64,000 nucleotides of DNA, from NCBI RefSeq assembly GCF_900108185.1, contig NZ_FNVA01000001.1, positions 62,001 to 126,000 of the forward strand, read 5' to 3'. The stretch comes from Bryocella elongata (lineage in GTDB: Bacteria; Acidobacteriota; Terriglobia; Terriglobales; Acidobacteriaceae). A program made the position numbers and the translations under genes. Below, piece after piece: positions 24,891-33,343 of the stretch; the stretch's first letter is position 1, and every line of letters starts with the position of its first letter. The notes under the pieces are model-generated. The model was not told where the DNA came from and did no database searches. It saw nothing but the letters and a program-made list of their open reading frames with translations.

Positions 24891-25409
24891 TCAGCGGGCC
24901 GGTTGTTCGACGTGGACGACCAGGTAGGTGATCTGGTGGCCGGGGGCGAGGATCCACTGGTGGGGAACGCCGGCGGCGAAGTGGATGACGTCGCCGGTGG
25001 TGACCGCTACGCTGGCGCCATTGCGGATGGAAGGGCCGCGAACCTCGTGGGGCGCGGTTCGTTTGGGGTCGACGACCTCGCCGCCGTAGATCAGGGTGGC
25101 ATCCCCGCTCTGGACGACCATGACGTCGGCTGTGGCCTCGTGGACCTCGGCGATGCCGCTCTCGGTGTGCACGGTGATGGAGAGGGCGTGATCGCCGAAG
25201 TCATCCTTGTGCTTGATGCCGAGGGAAGAGACTCCGTGAGGCCAGATGGTTACGGGGTCGGCATTGGCGGGCGGAGGCGGGACGCGCTCTGCCGCTCGGG
25301 CGTCGTGCCTGCCGGAGCGGTCGATGGCTGAGGTGACGAGCCTCCAACCGAAAAGGAGCACGAGGATGGTGACGAGCCAGATGAGCAGGTGTTTGACTGT
25401 GGGGTGCAT
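24891..25409 (-). CDS. Membrane-anchored cupin protein
   Basis: 172 residues. Residues 8-27 are a membrane anchor (LLIWLVTILVLLFGW). A cupin follows at about 65-165 (VHEATADVMVVQSGDATLIYGG, then GDVIHFAAGVPHQW), with a His/Glu pair and a late His available for metal. Substrate unknown. It lies 134 bp downstream of the HNL-like cupin on the same strand and may be the last gene of that unit. Confidence 0.75.
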   Translation of the reverse strand: MHPTVKHLLIWLVTILVLLFGWRLVTSAIDRSGRHDARAAERVPPPPANADPVTIWPHGVSSLGIKHKDDFGDHALSITVHTESGIAEVHEATADVMVVQSGDATLIYGGEVVDPKRTAPHEVRGPSIRNGASVAVTTGDVIHFAAGVPHQWILAPGHQITYLVVHVEQPAR

Positions 25410-25543
25410 GTTCGTCTCGCGAAGGCTGCCCTGGACACATCTGAGGCAGATGGAAGGATGCTAGCAGTCCTTCCGCGGGACACGCGAGCGGCAGCGGGAG
25501 GTTGACGAAAGATCGCTCCCGCCGATGCTCGAGGATGTGGGGC

Positions 25544-25939
25544 CTACACGGTGTACTGCTCGTCGGAGACGGGTTCGAGCCAGTCTACGGCCTTGCCGTC
25601 AACGGATTCCGTGATCGCGATATGCGTCATGCCAACGGTGGCGGAGGCGCCGTGCCAGTGCTTCTCCCCGGGCTCGAAGAAGACGACGGTTCCGGGAGTA
25701 ACTTCCTGGATGGATTCGCCATCCTTCTGGACCCAGCCGAGTCCCTGGGTGATGACGATGGTCTGACCGGAGGGATGCGTGTGCCAGCGTGTGCGGGCCC
25801 CAGGTTCGAATGTCACGATGCCGCCGTTGGAGTGCCGGCCGCCGTCCGCAGGGAAGAGGGAATCGATGCGCACGTTTCCGGTGAACCAATCTGCGGGTCC
25901 AACGACGGAGGGCGTGGCGCCAGTGCGGGTGATCTTCAT
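25544..25939 (-). CDS. Cupin hydroxynitrile-lyase-like protein
   Basis: 131 residues, the length of the manganese cupin hydroxynitrile lyases known from Granulicella tundricola and Acidobacterium capsulatum. Shared segments, as I recall them, include GPADWFTG, RIDSLF, VTFEPGARTRWHTHPSGQT, PGEKHWHG and GKAVDW. The metal ligands fall at the same numbers as in the Granulicella enzyme: H53, H55, Q59 and H94, with H96 next to them. Those enzymes cleave and form (R)-cyanohydrins in vitro; the natural substrate is unclear. It lies 81 bp downstream of a CMD protein and behind an SDR gene, a common acidobacterial and proteobacterial trio. Confidence 0.85.
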   Translation of the reverse strand: MKITRTGATPSVVGPADWFTGNVRIDSLFPADGGRHSNGGIVTFEPGARTRWHTHPSGQTIVITQGLGWVQKDGESIQEVTPGTVVFFEPGEKHWHGASATVGMTHIAITESVDGKAVDWLEPVSDEQYTV

Positions 25940-26020
25940 GGTGTCCTTTCGAGGTGTTCGTGATTGCCTTCCAAGCCTACGCCTGGGCGGTCTGGAGCTC
26001 TTGCGACGTCTTATCGGGAT

Positions 26021-26839
26021 CTATTTCTTCCGGCTTTCAAAGACATCCTTGACCACGGGTAGCGCGGAGAAGGCGCAGGGCCAACCCGCATAGAAGGCGA
26101 TGTGCGTCAGAACTTCAGATGCCTGTGACTGCGTGAGGCCGTTGTCCATGGCACGGTTGAGGTGATACGGAATCTGCGCAGTCTGTCCGTTTGCAATGAG
26201 GGCGCTTACGGTGACGAGGCTGCGATCGCGAGGCGCGAGTGCGGGTCGAAGCCAGAGATCGCGAAACAGCACGTCCGTTGTGTTCTGCACGAGGCCGGGT
26301 GAGACCGTGCCGAAGTTGTTGCCAACCTGGGTAGCTCTCTTCGCCTCGGCGTCCTCATTGAGGGGCAGCAGAGGCTCCTTCGCAGGCGGAAGCTGGTCGA
26401 TGCCGATCCTTCGTTGCGAGAAGATGTCTTTGGCGACGGCGACGGCGGCCATGGCGTTTCCCCAGCCTGCATAAAAGGCGAGGTGCGTGATGATCTCGGA
26501 GAGCTCCGCAGGCCTCACTCCGTGGTCGAGCGCAAGCGCGAAGTGGAACGGCATCTCGGCCGTCTGGAGGCCGGCGATGAGTGCTGCCACGGTCAAGATG
26601 CTGCGGTCCCGGAGGGTGAGTTCGGGGCGTTGCCAGACCTTGCCCAGCAGGGCTTCCTTCGTGTATCGCTCCAATGCGGGCGACACGGCGCGAAGATCGT
26701 CATCGCTCACGGAATTTGCGGGCAGCTTCAGACTGCTTGATACGGACATGGTTGTCTCCTCTGCGATGGCGGGCACGGCTGCGCACAGCGGGGCTGCAAG
26801 CAGGGCCATGCCCGTCATGATGAAATCGCGGCGATGCAT
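26021..26839 (-). CDS. Exported two-domain carboxymuconolactone decarboxylase family protein
   Basis: 272 residues. The N-terminus MHRRDFIMTGMALLAAPLCAA looks like a Tat-type signal with cleavage near AIA. Two CMD repeats follow, each with RDR(S)xxTVxALI and an EIITHLAFYAGWGNAM or EVLTHIAFYAGWPCAF segment. The usual CxxC of AhpD-like members is absent, so peroxidase activity is unlikely. It lies 15 bp after the SDR stop and 81 bp before the HNL-like cupin start, so an operon of SDR, CMD and cupin is likely. Confidence 0.88.
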   Translation of the reverse strand: MHRRDFIMTGMALLAAPLCAAVPAIAEETTMSVSSSLKLPANSVSDDDLRAVSPALERYTKEALLGKVWQRPELTLRDRSILTVAALIAGLQTAEMPFHFALALDHGVRPAELSEIITHLAFYAGWGNAMAAVAVAKDIFSQRRIGIDQLPPAKEPLLPLNEDAEAKRATQVGNNFGTVSPGLVQNTTDVLFRDLWLRPALAPRDRSLVTVSALIANGQTAQIPYHLNRAMDNGLTQSQASEVLTHIAFYAGWPCAFSALPVVKDVFESRKK

Positions 26840-26854
26840 GGCGGGTATCTTGGT

Positions 26855-27622
26855 CTAGCGCATCACGTAGCCGCCATCGACCGAGATCGACTGGCCGGTG
26901 ACGTAGCTTGCGTGATCGCTGCAGAGCCACAGAACCGCGTCGGCGATCTCTTCCGGACGCCCGAGGCGCTTCATGGGGACGAAGGTCTGAAGCATCCTGT
27001 CGAGCTCGGGGCCTTGTCCTTCGGCGATCATCTTGTCCGACATGGGTGTCTGGATCATGCCGGGGCAGACGTCGTTGACGCGAATGCCGCGGGTGGCATA
27101 CTCCAGCGCTGCGCTCTTGGTGAAGCCGATGACGCCGTGCTTGGCGGCGTGATAGGTGCCACGCTGGTTGCCACCGATGAGGCCTCCGAGCGAAGAGCAG
27201 TTCACGATGGCTCCGCTGCCTTGCTGGCGCATGACCTGGAGCTCGAACTTCATGCAGCTCCACACGCCGCGGAGGTTTACTGCCATCACGCGGTCGTAGT
27301 CGTCGCGAGGCGAATCGGCGGTTTCGGCCAGAACATTCTGTATGCCGGCGTTGTTGTAGGCCGCATCGAGGCGGCCGAAGGTGGCGACGGTCTGCGCCAC
27401 CATGGCTTCGACCTGCGCATCGTCGGAGACGTCGCAGGTGACGGCGAGAGTGTTGTAGCCCTCATCGGCAAGCTGCTTTGCGGCAGCCTGAACCTCTTTC
27501 GCATTCCAGTCAGCGAGTACGACGGATGCGCCGGCCTTCGCAAATGCCTGTGCGGTGGCTAGTCCCAGACCGGATGCAGCGCCGGTGACGAGAGCTACCT
27601 TGTTCTCAAACGAGATGTTCAT
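26855..27622 (-). CDS. Short-chain dehydrogenase/reductase
   Basis: 255 residues from MNISFENKVALVTGAASGLG; GGGAG lies 12 bases upstream. Cofactor motif TGAASGLG, NNAG at about 90, S144, Y157 and K161 (YHAAKHG) make a complete classical SDR. D38 after the second strand favours NAD(H). PGMIQTPMSD and the C-terminal TGQSISVDGGYVMR are typical of 3-oxoacyl/sorbitol-type members. It is first in the likely SDR-CMD-cupin operon and divergent from a LysR gene. Confidence 0.9.
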   Translation of the reverse strand: MNISFENKVALVTGAASGLGLATAQAFAKAGASVVLADWNAKEVQAAAKQLADEGYNTLAVTCDVSDDAQVEAMVAQTVATFGRLDAAYNNAGIQNVLAETADSPRDDYDRVMAVNLRGVWSCMKFELQVMRQQGSGAIVNCSSLGGLIGGNQRGTYHAAKHGVIGFTKSAALEYATRGIRVNDVCPGMIQTPMSDKMIAEGQGPELDRMLQTFVPMKRLGRPEEIADAVLWLCSDHASYVTGQSISVDGGYVMR

Positions 27623-27778
27623 GTGGTCTCTTCTCCCTGAAGCATGTGGTTCGTGGTTTGGCCGAGGCAAACGGTGTTCCCGGCTGAGGCACGTGTCGGG
27701 TGCGTACAGGAAGTATGATGTCCGGAATCCAGAGACGAAGGCATCCCGGGGGCATACGGTGATGAGTATGATTCATGA

Positions 27779-28666
27779 ATGATCAGGGAGAATCTGGCCG
27801 AGCTTGCCGCCTTCGCTACCGTCGCGGAAGAGCGTAGTTTTACCCGGGCAGCTTCGCGTCTGGGGATTTCGCAGTCGGCGTTGAGTCACTCGATCCGAGG
27901 CCTTGAAAAGAGGCTTGGGGTGCAGTTGCTGGCACGCACGACGCGTAGCGTCTCCGCGACGGCAGCCGGAGCGGATCTGCTGCGAGAGCTTGCGCCTGCG
28001 CTGGAGCGTATCCGCGGCGCGGTGGCAGAGACGATGCAGCAGAGGGAGCGGCCTGCGGGCCGGATCCGGCTGATCATCCCGCGCACTGCAACGGAGATGG
28101 TGATTCTGCCGAAGCTGGCGGCGTTCGCCCGGGCTTACCCGGAGATTGTGCTGGAGGTGACGTCTTCGAACGATCCCGTCGATCTTGTCGAGGGGGAATA
28201 CGACGCTGGGGTGCAATTGGGGGAGTTCATTCAACGGGACATGATTGCTGTCCGGGTGACGAAGGAGATGCGACTCGCGGTGGTGGGATCTCCGGCATAC
28301 TTCGAATCGAATCCGGTGCCTAAGCGGCCTCAGGATCTGAAAGACCACGCCTGCATCGGATTCCGTTTCAGCAAGAGCCTGTATCGTTGGGAGTTTGAGA
28401 AGGGGCGCAAGGCGCTTACGGTGAGCCCGCAGGGGCCGGTGTCCTTCGACGATCCGGACCTTGTGATTCAGGCCGTGCTCGATGGAGTTGGGATCGGCAC
28501 TGCGATGGAAGAGACGTTGAAGGGGCTGATCGCGAAGGGGCGCCTGGTGCAGGTGCTGAGGGACTGGTGCCCGCCGTTCCCGGGATACTTTCTCTATTAC
28601 CCCAGCCGAAGAAATCAGCCCGCTGCGCTGGCGTCGCTGATTGCGACTCTGCGGCTTACCGATTGA
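27779..28666 (+). CDS. LysR family transcriptional regulator
   Basis: 295 residues with the LysR HTH at about 1-62 (FATVAEERSFTRAASRLGISQSALSHSIRGLEKRLGVQLLARTTR) and an effector domain similar to that of regulators of SDR/cupin genes. It is divergent from the SDR gene. The 156-bp gap contains the 10-bp palindrome ATTCATGAAT (27771-27780) overlapping its own start, a possible autoregulation site. It probably controls the SDR-CMD-cupin genes. Confidence 0.9.
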   Translation: MIRENLAELAAFATVAEERSFTRAASRLGISQSALSHSIRGLEKRLGVQLLARTTRSVSATAAGADLLRELAPALERIRGAVAETMQQRERPAGRIRLIIPRTATEMVILPKLAAFARAYPEIVLEVTSSNDPVDLVEGEYDAGVQLGEFIQRDMIAVRVTKEMRLAVVGSPAYFESNPVPKRPQDLKDHACIGFRFSKSLYRWEFEKGRKALTVSPQGPVSFDDPDLVIQAVLDGVGIGTAMEETLKGLIAKGRLVQVLRDWCPPFPGYFLYYPSRRNQPAALASLIATLRLTD

Positions 28667-28721
28667 GCCGAGATGTGACGATGGGCTGGCGCTGGTTCGA
28701 TAACAACGCAAAGCGAGTGGG

Positions 28722-30068
28722 TTACTCGGCATCTTTGAAGTTGGCGGGTTTGATGACCTTCATGACTTCGTGTTTCTTGATGTAGTCGGGGTCGATGGTA
28801 ACTCCTACGCCGGGGCCGGTGGGGACGGTGATGATGCCGTCGGCATCGGAACGGAGGGTGCTGGTGGGGCAGGTGTAGGGGAGGTCGTTATTGAATTCCT
28901 TGAACTCGTGGTAGGGGCCGGAGTTTGTGATGGCTGAGACGAAGTGCATCATGTACACGTAGCCGAGGCCGGTGCTGGAGATATGCGGGATACATTGCTT
29001 GCCTAACACGGCGGCCATGCGGGCGACCTTCATGCAGCGGACCATGCCGCCGAAGTAGAACATGTCCTGCTGCACGATGCCGACGTTGTTATGCGCGAGG
29101 ATGTGGCGGAAGTTCCAGGTGGAGGGTTCCTGTTCGCCGAGGGCGATGGGGATCTGGAGGGCGTCGGCGACTTGTTCGAGGCCGTCGTAGTCGTCGAAGG
29201 GGACCGGCTCCTCGTAGAAGGCGTAGTTATATTCCTGCATGATCTTGCCGATGCGGATGGCTTCGGCGGGGGCGTAGCTGCCGTTGGAGTCGGCGGAGAT
29301 GACCATGTCGTCGCCGAAGGTTTTGCGGACCATGGGGATGAGGCGCGCGGAGCGGTCGGGCGGGGTTTCGACGTGGGACATGCGGCCGCCGAGCTTGAAC
29401 TTGATGGCCCTGGCGTGGGAGATGGCGACGTCGCGCTGGAGGTGGTCGATGGTCTCCTCGGGCGTGATGTAGCGCTCACCGTTGGCCTGGTAGACGTTGA
29501 TCTTCGGGTTGGTGATCCTGTCGCCGATGAGCAGGCCGATGGGCTTGTTGGCAAGCTTGCCGAAGAGGTCGAGGATGGCGAACTCGAGGGTGGCCAGCGG
29601 GACGAACATGGCCATGCCGGTGGCCTTGTAGTTGGACTGGTAGACCATGCAGAGGTCGAGTTGCTTCTCCAAATCGCGTGCGTCTTCCTGGAGGAAGAAG
29701 GGCGCGATACGGTCCATGAAGATGGGCCAGAGCGAGGCCATCTGCTGGGCGTTGGAGATGGAGATGCCTTCGGCGCCGTCTTTGGAGCGGACACGGCAGA
29801 GCCAGGACTTCTTGTAGTGGAGAAGCTCGATGGAGTCGAGGATGACCGGGTTGGGGAAGAGGTCGCGGCGGAAGACGGGGAGGTCGCGCGCGGCGTCGAG
29901 CCTGGCGAAGTTGGCCTCGATCTCGGCGGGCGAAGGGCGGCGATGCGGCGGCCAGGGATGCTTGGCTGCGTGAGGCTGAGCGAAGGCTTCGGCAGCGGGG
30001 GCAGTTGCGAGGGCAGCGGCGGTGGCGAGAGTGTTGCGGAGCAGGTCGCGGCGGGTATGGGCAGGCAT
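28722..30068 (-). CDS. Exported mandelate racemase/enolase superfamily protein
   Basis: 448 residues. A twin-arginine signal (TRRDLLRNTLATAAALATAPAAEA) is followed by the enolase-superfamily capping domain and a TIM barrel. Metal ligands are visible as Asp in ISADSN, Glu in YEEP and Glu in GEQE; KFKLGG supplies a lysine on the second barrel strand. The substrate is probably a sugar acid or similar but cannot be named. It is convergent with the LysR gene across 55 bp. Tat export of an enolase-superfamily enzyme fits folded, metal-loaded secretion. Confidence 0.85.
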   Translation of the reverse strand: MPAHTRRDLLRNTLATAAALATAPAAEAFAQPHAAKHPWPPHRRPSPAEIEANFARLDAARDLPVFRRDLFPNPVILDSIELLHYKKSWLCRVRSKDGAEGISISNAQQMASLWPIFMDRIAPFFLQEDARDLEKQLDLCMVYQSNYKATGMAMFVPLATLEFAILDLFGKLANKPIGLLIGDRITNPKINVYQANGERYITPEETIDHLQRDVAISHARAIKFKLGGRMSHVETPPDRSARLIPMVRKTFGDDMVISADSNGSYAPAEAIRIGKIMQEYNYAFYEEPVPFDDYDGLEQVADALQIPIALGEQEPSTWNFRHILAHNNVGIVQQDMFYFGGMVRCMKVARMAAVLGKQCIPHISSTGLGYVYMMHFVSAITNSGPYHEFKEFNNDLPYTCPTSTLRSDADGIITVPTGPGVGVTIDPDYIKKHEVMKVIKPANFKDAE

Positions 30069-30149
30069 GGGCGCTGAAGGTCCTCAGCGCGGAACGATAC
30101 TTGTCAGACAGCTTGGTTGTCGAGGAACAGAGTCGTTCGCGGGAGAGCG

Positions 30150-30713
30150 CTACGCGGGGAGCAGGCCTGCGCTGCGGTAGCTTGCAATCAGCGAGTCATA
30201 AAGCGCGAGGTCGGAACGGCTCCTGGCCATGAGCTGGGCCCCGCCGACCGCCGCGAAGATGGCGCGGGCGCGGGCCTGGCTGTCTTCCTGGGTGACGACT
30301 CCGGCCGCGGTGAGGACCTTGCTCAGCCACGCGACGTTCACGTCGGCGAAGGTCTGTACTTCCTTGCGGACCGGCTCCGGAAGGTCGTCGGTTTCGGTGG
30401 CCATAAAGCCGCTGAGGCACATGCGGTTCTCGTTCTCCAGAGCCCAACGGAAGGTTTCCGGGTAGCGGCGCAGCGCGTCAATGGGGCTGGGCGCCTCCGC
30501 GAGGATCGACTCCAACGTGGCGGCAAAGTCCTCCCAATAGCGGCGGGCGACGGCTTCGGCGAGCAGGGCCTTGCTGGGGAAGTGGTGGTAGATGCTGGCC
30601 GACCGAATGCCCACAACCTCCGCGAGATCACGAAAGTTGAGGCCGTTGTAGCCGTGCGCCTGCGCCACCTGCCGGGCGGCAGCCAGGATCTTTTCTCGGG
30701 AATCGGAACTCAC
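30150..30713 (-). CDS. TetR family repressor
   Basis: 187 residues from a GTG at 30713 with GAGG upstream. HTH: REKILAAARQVAQAHGYNGLNFRDLAEVVGIRSASIYHHFPSKALLAEAV. The C-terminal domain (CLSGFMATETDDLPEPVRKEV) resembles the YcdC/LmrA-YxaF side of the family. It is divergent from a tautomerase gene, with two 18-bp repeats in the gap that are probably its operators. Confidence 0.9.
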   Translation of the reverse strand: MSSDSREKILAAARQVAQAHGYNGLNFRDLAEVVGIRSASIYHHFPSKALLAEAVARRYWEDFAATLESILAEAPSPIDALRRYPETFRWALENENRMCLSGFMATETDDLPEPVRKEVQTFADVNVAWLSKVLTAAGVVTQEDSQARARAIFAAVGGAQLMARSRSDLALYDSLIASYRSAGLLPA

Positions 30714-30778
30714 GTCTCACCTCGGCTGCCGCAACCCAGCGGTCGGGCCTGGAGAAATATTATTTGAGATTCCTGAAT

Positions 30779-30829
30779 CTACCAAGTGGCAGGTAGCGTC
30801 TCTTACGTAACCTACCAAGTGGCCGGTAG
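30779..30829. promoter_or_regulatory. Paired 18-bp TetR operators upstream of the tautomerase
   Basis: CTACCAAGTGGCAGGTAG (30779-30796) and CTACCAAGTGGCCGGTAG (30812-30829) differ at one base and start exactly 33 bp apart. Each has CTACC/GGTAG arms around an 8-base centre. They lie between the divergent TetR and tautomerase genes. Confidence 0.75.
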
Positions 30830-30911
30830 GAGTAGCGAAGTCAATCCTGTGACGGAAGCTCTTCAGACCGCCGTAACCTCAACCCCTCACCCAGTTTTCA
30901 AGGAGGCTGTC

Positions 30912-31286
30912 ATGCCATTCGCCCGTATCGATCTCGCAAAGGGAAAGTCCCCCGAATACCGCGCTACCGTTGCCGATGTCGTCTATGAGGGCATCGTTGG
31001 AGTGCTCAAGGCACCTGCAGGCGACCGCTTCATGGTCATCGGCGAGCACGCCGTCGAGAACTTCGTGTACGACCCCACGTTCCTGAACATCGATCGCTCT
31101 CCCGATCTGATCATCCTGCAAGTGACCAGCACGGTTGGAAACACGAAGGAGCAGAAGGTCGCGTTCTTTCGCCAAATCGCAGATGAATTGAACCGCCGGC
31201 TCGGAGTACGTCGCGAGGACGTCTTCATCAGCCTGGTGTTTGTTGACCGCGAAGACTGGTCTTTTGGAAATGGCCAACCCTGGTAA
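30912..31286 (+). CDS. Tautomerase superfamily protein
   Basis: 124 residues from MPFARIDLAKGKSPEYR, with AAGGAGG 6 bases before the ATG; the frame is open further upstream across the operators but that part is not coding. After removal of Met the catalytic Pro1 is exposed. RSPDLIILQVT, TKEQKVAFFRQIADEL and EDWSFGNGQ are typical of the two-motif, about 125-residue tautomerases (cis-CaaD/MSAD-like). Substrate unknown. Its position behind the operator pair suggests control by the divergent TetR protein. Confidence 0.88.
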   Translation: MPFARIDLAKGKSPEYRATVADVVYEGIVGVLKAPAGDRFMVIGEHAVENFVYDPTFLNIDRSPDLIILQVTSTVGNTKEQKVAFFRQIADELNRRLGVRREDVFISLVFVDREDWSFGNGQPW

Positions 31287-31334
31287 GCAGCAGGGCAAAG
31301 GGAGAGAGCCAATGCGACCGGGCAGGGCGCTACG

Positions 31335-33221
31335 CTAGGAGGCGATGGCGTCGGTGTCCTGCGAGCCTTCGTACATGGTGAGGTTGACCCGGACCTGGTC
31401 CTTGCCCATGCGTTTGCTTTCGTAGAGGGCGCGATCGGCCTTCTGGAGCCAGGCACGGGAGTCAGCGCGGGAGTCATCGTCGAGCGGTGCGATGCCGATG
31501 CTGACGGTGACGCAACCGCGATGGCTGTGTTCGTGTGGAATGTTCAGGTCGCGGACGGCGCGCAGGAGTTCGGCGGCGACGATCTGGGCGCCGCGGAGCG
31601 GGGTGCCGGGGAGCAGGACGACGAACTCTTCGCCACCCCAGCGGCCGACGAAGTCCGCTTCGCGGCCGAGCGCGCCGCGCAGAGCATCCGCCACGGCGAT
31701 GAGGCAGCGGTCACCGGCCTGATGTCCGTAGGTGTCGTTGAAGCGCTTGAAGTTGTCGATGTCGATGAGCATCAACGAGGCCTGCGGTGCGGTGGCGGCC
31801 GAGGAGAAGATCTCAAGCTGCAGGGTGGAGTCGAAGGCGCGGCGGTTGGGCAGGCCGGTGAGGGGATCGGTCTGGGCGAGTTGTTCGAGGCTCTCTCGGT
31901 CGCGTTCGAGGGCGTCGCGCTGCTGCTCGATGCGGTGGTGCTCGGTGATGTCGCGGAGCGTGCCGACGTAGCCCGAGACCTCGTGTGAGCTGGGGTTGAG
32001 GTAGGCGGTGACGGAGGCTTCGACCCAGCGCCAGCTGCCGTCCTTGTGAGCGATGCGATAGCGGAACTGGTGGTGCATCTTGCCCTGCCGGATGCTTTCG
32101 ACGACGAGTTCGGCGAGGGGATAGTCGTCGGGGTGGAAGGTGCTCTGGCGATCGAGGAGGAGGAACTCCTCGGGAGTCCAGCCGGTGATCTTCTCGCAGG
32201 CCGGAGAGACGTAGCGCTGTTCGCTGTTGAGCGAAGAGAGGATGATCATGTCGTCGGCGTGAGAGAGCAGGGTCTGGTAGACCTCTCGGGCCTCGTTGGC
32301 GACGATTTCTGCGCGGAGGCGTTCATCCCACAATGCGCCGACGGGCAGAGCTGTCGCAGTAACCATCGCTAGATACATCTGCAGGATGATGAAGCGATCC
32401 GTCGTGCCGGCGTGAATGAGCATGATGGGACCGTGGCCGTGGCTTGTAGCGTACAGACCTACCGCGGCTGTGACGGCGGAGATATAGACTCCGCCTTCGA
32501 GTCCCATGGAGACCAGCAGGACGACCATCGGAGGGAAGATGGCGAAGAGCAAGGGATAGGACGACTGCCAGAAGATGTAACCGAGTACGACGGTGTAGAG
32601 GAGAAACGTTCCGGCGGAGGCCCGGATGTACGGAGCGATTACGCTGATACGGCGGTACTTCCCCGTGTAGATGAAGAGTACGGCCGGGAGTATGACAAGC
32701 AGTCCGAGTGAGTCGGCGAGGAGGGCGCTGACGGCGCTCTTGAGCAGGGGGAGGTGGGTGAAATAGGTGACGGGAAGGGAGGAAAGCAGGGCTCCCATGG
32801 CGGGGCCGGCCTGGGCTCCGACGAGAAACCGCCAGAGGTTGCGACGCTTCTTGAGATCCTCAAAGCCAAGGATGCTGACGGACAGTATGGTTCCCACCAG
32901 CCAGACGTCAGCGAAGGAGATGAAGGCGATCGAGAGCGCGAACCAGGGGGGAAGTCCGGAGAGGAAGCAGCCGAAGAAGACGCCGAAGGCCCCGGCGATC
33001 TGGGCGCGAAGGCGCATCCTGCAGGACTTCCAGACGGGGAGAAGGATGCCCAGCTGGATGCCGGTAGCCGGCCAGAGATAGATGGCGTTATGGACGCCGT
33101 GGAGGCTGCGGAAGGTCAGGAGGACAGCGACGGTCGTCAGTACGAGGGCCGTCGAGGCGGCGCGCAGGCACTGTGAGTTTCTCTCGAACCAAGAAGAAGA
33201 ACTCGGCGCCGCGGTCCCCAT
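31335..33221 (-). CDS. MASE1-PAS-GGDEF diguanylate cyclase
   Basis: 628 residues. A MASE1-type membrane sensor with about eight helices spans about 20-295 (IYLWPATGIQLGILLP is characteristic). A PAS domain with PAC tail lies at about 310-440, then a coiled linker and a GGDEF domain (TDPLTGLPNRRAFD) with active-site GGEEF. The inhibitory RxxD site is present as READ five residues before GGEEF. It should make cyclic di-GMP in response to a membrane or periplasmic cue and be subject to product feedback. Confidence 0.92.
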   Translation of the reverse strand: MGTAAPSSSSWFERNSQCLRAASTALVLTTVAVLLTFRSLHGVHNAIYLWPATGIQLGILLPVWKSCRMRLRAQIAGAFGVFFGCFLSGLPPWFALSIAFISFADVWLVGTILSVSILGFEDLKKRRNLWRFLVGAQAGPAMGALLSSLPVTYFTHLPLLKSAVSALLADSLGLLVILPAVLFIYTGKYRRISVIAPYIRASAGTFLLYTVVLGYIFWQSSYPLLFAIFPPMVVLLVSMGLEGGVYISAVTAAVGLYATSHGHGPIMLIHAGTTDRFIILQMYLAMVTATALPVGALWDERLRAEIVANEAREVYQTLLSHADDMIILSSLNSEQRYVSPACEKITGWTPEEFLLLDRQSTFHPDDYPLAELVVESIRQGKMHHQFRYRIAHKDGSWRWVEASVTAYLNPSSHEVSGYVGTLRDITEHHRIEQQRDALERDRESLEQLAQTDPLTGLPNRRAFDSTLQLEIFSSAATAPQASLMLIDIDNFKRFNDTYGHQAGDRCLIAVADALRGALGREADFVGRWGGEEFVVLLPGTPLRGAQIVAAELLRAVRDLNIPHEHSHRGCVTVSIGIAPLDDDSRADSRAWLQKADRALYESKRMGKDQVRVNLTMYEGSQDTDAIAS

Positions 33222-33343
33222 GAGATTGAGTCAATCACGGAAGTGGGAAGCGGCGGAATAGTACGTGGAGGGCGAAAATTCCGACCTTCGTGCTATGAAA
33301 AATCCGAAAAACGTGCAGAGCTGCGACTCGTTGGAGCGACTCG

